From: Astrocystis sublimbata
Lineage: Eukaryota; Ascomycota; Sordariomycetes; Xylariales; Xylariaceae
DNA length: 37,954 bases
Reading direction: 5' to 3'
NCBI GenBank assembly: GCA_022453515.1
Contig: JAJNNY010000123.1
Coordinates: forward strand, 1 to 37,954
A program made the position numbers and the translations under genes. A model generated the notes under the pieces. The model saw nothing but the letters and a program-made list of their open reading frames with translations. It had not been told where the DNA came from and searched no databases. Below, one piece after another: positions 32,607 to 37,954 of this stretch. Position 1 is the stretch's first letter, and the number at the start of each line of letters is the position of its first letter.

Positions 32607-35538
32607 CGACTGAGTGAACAGCGCAGCAGCGATTAATCAGATTGAGCGAAGTAGGTAAGCTGTAGTTGGATGGATGGTTTGTTTGATGCGGCGAAAACCA
32701 GACGCGAACTGGAGCGCTCAACTACGGTGACCGATGGAGGAGCATCCGGCGCTATCGCAATCGAACTTGCATCTAAGTAGTATCTGCTCGCACAGGGCCG
32801 GGAGAGCAGTGGCAACCTTGCACTTGCAACCTTGAGAGCAGGAACGACGTTGATGGTGACGTTAAAGCGTTGCAAGTTGCAACAACACGTTGGTGTGTCG
32901 ATGTTGATGATAGACCCGACTTCTGGCCCGACTGGACGGACGGGGGGGGCGAGGTTGCTCCACGAGGTGTGAAAGGAATCTGGACTGAGGCTATGCTAAC
33001 ACTGCACGGTCCCCATAGGCCCGGATCTGTGTGTGCGAGTGCCCAGCTGCCCAGTCAGATCGCGCGAGATGGACAATATCAATAATGGGGTCTAGTGGCA
33101 ACTTGAGACAGGAAGTGGGAATTGGTGAGGAAGCACACTAGGAGGTAGGTAGCTAATCCTCTCGCGTTCTTTGTAGTACTCGTACTGTATGTAAGTAATG
33201 AATCCAATGATTTAGTGTCGCCCTTCCAGTTCAAGAGATAAATAAAAATGCTTAGCTTGGAGTTATAAGCCTTGGATTCTGTGGTATTATAAGTTGCCGG
33301 GGCGGGCTGCTCAAGAGTACGATAGCAAGCAAGCGATGCACGAGCGAACGACAAGATGAAGTCCCAAGCACCATGTCGTCAAAGATGTGTTTCTTGCACA
33401 GCAGACACATGGCAACGAGCCCTGACGATTAGGTACCTTGTCGTCCAAGCATCCAAGGTTCTCGGAGATCTACCGAGCGAGCTGGCGAGAGCAAGCTCGA
33501 TGTGCGACACTGCCTAGACGGGTTAGTGCGCGGTTGCGTTGGTGTGAGAGCACATTTGTTTGTACGGAGAGATTGCCTGACGTGCTCGCGTGTAAAATAC
33601 GGTACCTATGTAGGTAGGCACCATGTAGAATGAGCTACCTCGCGCATATACGGGAACCTTAAGATCAATCATCATGGAGCTGCTCATCACCCCCGTATCG
33701 CGTATCGTCAAACAACAGGTACGGTATGTATCGGTTGCGATATACTCCGTACATGCACCGAATAGGTAGTTACGCACCATTACGTACCGTACGCATAGAC
33801 TTCATCATACCTACTCATACTCGTACATCATGGATGTACCTACCGAGTAGGTACTTGCTTGGCCTTGCGTGCTCGCATAATCGCCGAGAATGTCCCACTG
33901 GGCACTCATGACTCTCTTATGTTAGAGGACACAGAATATTGTCTGGTGTGCATAAGTAGTATAACTTTTGACTGGTAGTACTAGGTAGCTTCAAGGTCCG
34001 GTGGAAGTGGGCCGTTCCGGGGAACAATATACAATATCGAGTGTCACGATAGATACTGGCGCTGATTCATTTCCAGCGAGCACCTACTAACATTGAATTT
34101 GGCAAGCGAGGTCTTCACAATATTACCACCTCCTTAGGTAGTTACCTACCTAGGTAAGGCCACGCCACATCATACAGCTCTGACGTATTGGACTGCCTCC
34201 TGCAGAAGGAATCATGTATACGTACGATGCGGCCGAGGCGGCTTCGTAGAATCGCACTAAGCAAGAGCAATTCCAGCTGAGGAGACCAGCCACTCCACTA
34301 GACCAAGATCTAGGAGTCAATCTACTCGTAGGAGTCAACCAGAGGCCTTCTCATGTCCTGTCCGTTGGGCCCAACGCCGTCGTGGATGTGGATGAGGTGG
34401 CAGCCAAGTACAACGGATCAGGTCGACAAATCGTTAGTCAGTCACGGTTGGTATGATGGTATCACTTTCTATCAACTCTCAACTCACCTGTTCGCCCCCC
34501 CTTTTCGTCCAGCACATCGGCAGTAGTCAGTATTGCCAAGGGAGGCTGTGCTCGAAAGACCCCGGCTCGCCCGGTCGATTCTAGCGCTAGTATACACCAT
34601 CCCTGCAGCAGGATCGACAGTCCTCACCATTAACACCATTAAGACCATTCTCCGCTGAATCGTGCTGGGTGAGAGAGTCTGAGAGATGTTTTCTAGCCCG
34701 TCTGATCGCTTGTGATCAAACCTTCTAGTGGACTGTACGGTACTATTACTATTACATATATCGTACTCGTACACAGAATCTGCGACTTTCAACAATCAAA
34801 TCGACCAACCACACCTGACCTGAACCCCGACTCATTCATTCACTTACCAATTGGATATACAGATATACAGATATACTAGTAATATCCAATACAACAGCAG
34901 CTGCCAATCTGTGGAGCTCTCCAAATTCCAATCAACTGGTCACACCTATTATATACGAGTACATACAGTATGTGCACGGCATATATGGTATGGGTTTAGT
35001 ACCCGGCAACCAAAAAAGCACCAAGGACAAATGATAGCATATCTCAGCGCCCAAATGTCCGGGCCTCCATCAAGCTGAGGGATGCCGAGAGATTACATCC
35101 TATGCGCATTTCCGTTGTAGAATTTGAGTGTGGGGACAGCAAAATTCCTCGCGTCGCCAAGGTTACGAGTACTGAGAACTCGAGACTCCCAGGCAGAGTA
35201 TATTAGTACACATATTATCATAACACAATTTGTCGTCTTGACGTGCATGTGTGTGTGTAAGTAGTTGCTGTAGATACTCGTAGATACAGAACGAAGAAGA
35301 AGTCATGCCCAGAGACGGTGCTTGTCCAACGAGTACGAGGAAATCAGTATGGCTGCCAACGATCTCGTTGTATCGCGTCACACTTGCGAGTTGTTTACTA
35401 GTCTTTGCACCAGGGATGGACCAAATATCGTCTCCAACTTGAGACTGAGACTGTGCTATGTGTGCACGGCCGCCACGTATCGAAGCGCATGCACGCTAGT
35501 GGTCGAGGTGGTCACCGTGGTCGCTGTGGTATCAGTAG

Positions 35539-35557
35539 CCCCCCCCCCCCCCCCCCC
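35539..35557 (+). repeat. 19-base poly-C tract
   Basis: An uninterrupted C homopolymer in intergenic DNA. Length is likely polymorphic and prone to sequencing error. Confidence 0.9.
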
Positions 35558-36225
35558 ATGCAGCCCACTTGCCGGATTTAGTAATATCCAAGTTCAGCTA
35601 CCGGCCATCTTGGCGTCCACTTGACGACTCGCGATTATCTTGGCTTGACAGAAACCCTTGAACCGGATCTCTTGATCAGCTGTTAATCTGGTGACGGCCA
35701 AATTTGATAAAATCATTCACTACGTTTTCTTCAAATGCTAAGACAGCTTAGACGTACTAAGCAAGCCATAGTGCCTGCCATATTCGAGTCATCCTCCCAG
35801 CCAAAAACTAAATCATTAGAGGCTCCATATTCGGGTCTCGTGTGCAAAATGATCATATACCATGTGGGACCCCTCAGCGGACCACCCCCCTGAACGGAAC
35901 AGCAAAAACAGCCTAAAATAGCCAAATCACACCTACTTTACTTGCACTTTTCTCTACGTACAATGAAGTTTTTTTTCCAGTAGTAATGTCTATGAATAGC
36001 GAATTGCTTGTTGTTTTAATTGATGTGGATATGTAACGTGTCAGGTGACTTAACGCGCTAGTGGAGGGGTCTGAAACCCCACCTTTTGCCTGCATTTCTG
36101 CTACTTTGTCACGAACCAACAGGAAACGACCTGTCGGGAAGGCCTAGTGAGGGTAGACAGTTATGCCTAAGCGGATAGGCGCGGGGCTGGGAGGACAAGC
36201 CACGTAAAGCGCCAAGGAATAGGTC

Positions 36226-36465
36226 ATGTAACAGGATCATTGGATCACGTTAGTAAGCCAGTGAGCCTGGATCACCAGCTTATAATAGTGATTTAGTAAG
36301 CTAAAAATAGCTTACTAGATCGTATAAATAAGCTAGTAAGCAAAGATATTATATAAAGGAAGGAAATACTATATAGCTTTAATAATATTCCTATATATCT
36401 AGTTTTTTTTTATTTTACTATTTAATTTAAGTATACTAATAGTTTTTAGAATAGGAGTAACCTTT
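36226..36465 (+). mobile_element. possible 5' LTR of a RIP-degraded Ty3/gypsy-like element
   Basis: The stretch begins TGTAACAGGATC, a start of the kind seen in gypsy LTRs, and the base composition collapses to AT-rich within it. It contains a perfect hairpin and several TAGTAAGC repeats. Right after it, TTTTAGCGACTTAG at about 36463 resembles a mutated primer-binding site of the TTGGCGAC type. The second LTR lies outside the window, so the limits are a guess. Confidence 0.35.
36294..36317. repeat. perfect 10-bp hairpin (TAGTAAGCTA / TAGCTTACTA)
   Basis: The arms flank an AAAA loop. Further copies of TAGTAAGC occur at 36251 and 36333, so the motif is iterated in the same orientation around the hairpin. 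Confidence 0.85.
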
Positions 36466-36679
36466 TAGCGACTTAGTAAATAATACTTTATATTATTTAG
36501 TAATTTTTTATTATAAGCTTAGCCCTTATTTTTAGGAATATAAACTTATTAAAACCCCTATTCTACCTTATATTTAATATTATAAATAAAACAATCGTTA
36601 TATTTTAAATAGTTTTGTTTAGTTAAGCTATAAAGTAAGCTAAGCAATAGGATATAATAGCTATATAAGCTTAAATACT

Positions 36680-37873
36680 TAATATAACTTAGGAACAAGT
36701 CCTAAAGATTATTAACCAGTTGTATAAAAAAATCAACTAGTTAGATAAAGCTAATAAATAGTTCGAAAACCAATTATTTGCGATATTTAAGCTAAAATGT
36801 TATAAACTAACTCAATTAACTATGTTTAACAGGAAACAAGACTAGTTAAAGGGATTTTTAACCTAGGCTAAGGCCTATATACGGTACTTCGGAGAGGACT
36901 TTCCTTCGGAAGGAGAGAAGATCTTTTGCATAATAGGATTCCTTACTAGAGAAGTATTAGAATAGTTCGAACTAAAAATAAAAGAATTTATTAAAAACGA
37001 AGAAAAGGATTAGTTAAAAGATACTAAAAAAGTATTCGCTGATATAAAGGGATTCGAGAAAGCCCTTACAGATATATATAGTAATCTAAAAGCCGAAAAA
37101 CGAGCAGAACAAAAGCTGCTAGACCTATAATAAACTGGGTTAGCTAGCAAATATACTACCGAGTTTAAAAAAATACTTATACTTATAACTTAGAATAATA
37201 ATAACAACCTAATATCCGTATTCTATAAGGGACTAAAAAACGAAATCTAAAACGAGTTATTCCGAATCAAACAACCAAAAGAACTATATAACTATATTAC
37301 ATCGGTAATTAAAATCGATAATCGTTTGTACGAAAAACGCATATAAAAATAAGGGAAAGGAGCCACGTATATAGCTAATACTAAAAAGGTACAAAAGAAT
37401 TAATCCATAGCTACCGGAACACACCTAGGCCCAATAGAGGTTAACGCCGCAGAAAAAAACCTTAAGCAAGTTAAATATTATAATTACTAATAAATGGGAC
37501 ATTATATATAAAAATGCCCTAAACCCCAAAAGGAACGTAAAAACGGAAGAGTACCTAAGGGAAAATAAGCGTTAGTAGCTAAAAACGGTACGCGATAGAT
37601 CGCGATAATGCGTATAAGCAGTATACCAATAGTCAAAAATAGGGACTAGCCAGAAGGCGAGTTATGTCCCGAAGACATGGGCTATATATATAATTAGTAT
37701 AGATACTAGACTAAGTTCGAAAGAATTAAATACTTAGTAGCCAAATCTATACAACGGGGAGACACCCTTATAACTAATCAAAAACAAAAAGAACAAGAAG
37801 TTAGGGAGACTAAACTGATAACTCTAGAAGTAATACCCGAGTATAGATTATAGGATCGATTTTGGGAAGTATA
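36680..37873 (+). pseudogene. RIP-mutated Gag region of a Ty3/gypsy-like LTR retrotransposon
   Basis: One + frame (codon boundary at 36843) reads through about 1.1 kb with no frameshift but more than 15 stops, all TAG or TAA. Each can arise from CAG, CAA or TGG by a single C-to-T or G-to-A change. The encoded text resembles a fungal retrotransposon Gag: a coiled-coil-like Lys/Glu/Asn-rich start, the FL-x-AKAYIRYFG region, and a FADIKGFEKALTDIYSNL-like region (about 37031-37086). At 37476-37517 lies a zinc knuckle of CX2CX4HX4C spacing, in which the first two Cys codons are Tyr codons (TAT, TAC), as expected from G-to-A, while His and the last Cys remain. The frame continues toward a protease region and the element runs off the right edge. 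It cannot encode a functional protein as it stands. Confidence 0.82.
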
Positions 37874-37954
37874 ACGAATAGGAAACTACCTACTAATTAT
37901 AGGGATGGGAACTAATACTTTTGAGACGCCACGATATATAGCAGGATATATATC

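Larger units (their letters stand above)
32522..36225. other. 3.7-kb intergenic region upstream of PMC1
   Basis: This holds the PMC1 leader and promoter, then DNA without a recognisable gene. It is rich in TACCTACC/GGTAGGTA motifs (33142-33153, 33601-33620, 33836-33854, 34133-34158), short GATATACA direct repeats near 34854-34877 and a 19-base C run at 35539. Confidence 0.5.
36270..37954. mobile_element. AT-rich RIP-affected transposon block reaching the window edge
   Basis: Composition changes abruptly from ordinary GC to strongly AT-rich at about 36.27 kb, and the block is dense in TpA and poor in CpA/TpG. It holds the putative LTR and the Gag relic. In Pezizomycotina such blocks are usually silenced heterochromatin. 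Confidence 0.75.

Noticed and set aside
36226..37954. CRISPR array or prokaryotic integrated element as explanation for the short repeats
   Set aside because: The repeats are not regularly spaced, and the surrounding genes are eukaryotic with spliceosomal introns.
1..37954. A secondary-metabolite cluster or new defence system
   Set aside because: All confidently identified genes are unrelated conserved housekeeping genes on both strands; no backbone enzyme, NLR or toxin-like gene is seen.

Overview
The window is nuclear DNA of a filamentous ascomycete (Pezizomycotina, most likely Sordariomycetes/Hypocreales). The evidence is short spliceosomal introns (about 50-180 nt) with GTRNGT-type donors and CTAAC/CTGAC-like branch sites, long CT-rich leaders, conserved eukaryotic housekeeping genes, and an AT-rich retroelement relic with the in-frame TAG/TAA pattern expected of repeat-induced point mutation (RIP). 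Species cannot be fixed from the sequence alone.

Left part (1-9.8 kb): the 3' portion of a MYST histone acetyltransferase (Sas3/Mst2 type), a secreted glutaminyl-peptide cyclotransferase (2 exons), and an epsin (4 exons) all lie on +. A centrin/Cdc31 gene (2 exons) is on -, convergent with the epsin.

Middle (9.8-25 kb): a 2.7-kb divergent intergenic region leads to NUP145, the fused Nup98-Nup96 nucleoporin precursor (6 exons, 1,946 aa by my splice model). A gene-poor 4.3-kb stretch follows, holding an intron-containing tRNA-Gly(UCC). Next, on -, is a Sir2-type NAD-dependent deacetylase (2 exons).

Right part (25-38 kb): 3.3 kb without a recognisable gene, then a Pmc1-type Ca2+-ATPase (3 exons, 1,408 aa, -). 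After 3.7 kb of simple-sequence-rich intergenic DNA the composition switches abruptly, near 36.27 kb, to AT-rich DNA. This contains a RIP-degraded Ty3/gypsy-like Gag region that runs off the right edge.

The genes are not an operon or cluster. Two act on chromatin (the MYST acetyltransferase and the Sir2 deacetylase have opposing activities), one in the nuclear pore, one at the spindle pole body, one in endocytosis, one in calcium storage and one in the secretory pathway. I found no convincing new multi-gene system. The most useful second-look items are the RIP relic and its putative U3 hairpin, the unannotated tRNA, a uORF and PxIxIT-like motif at PMC1, the enlarged centrin linker, and a dispersed TACCTACC/GGTAGGTA intergenic motif.
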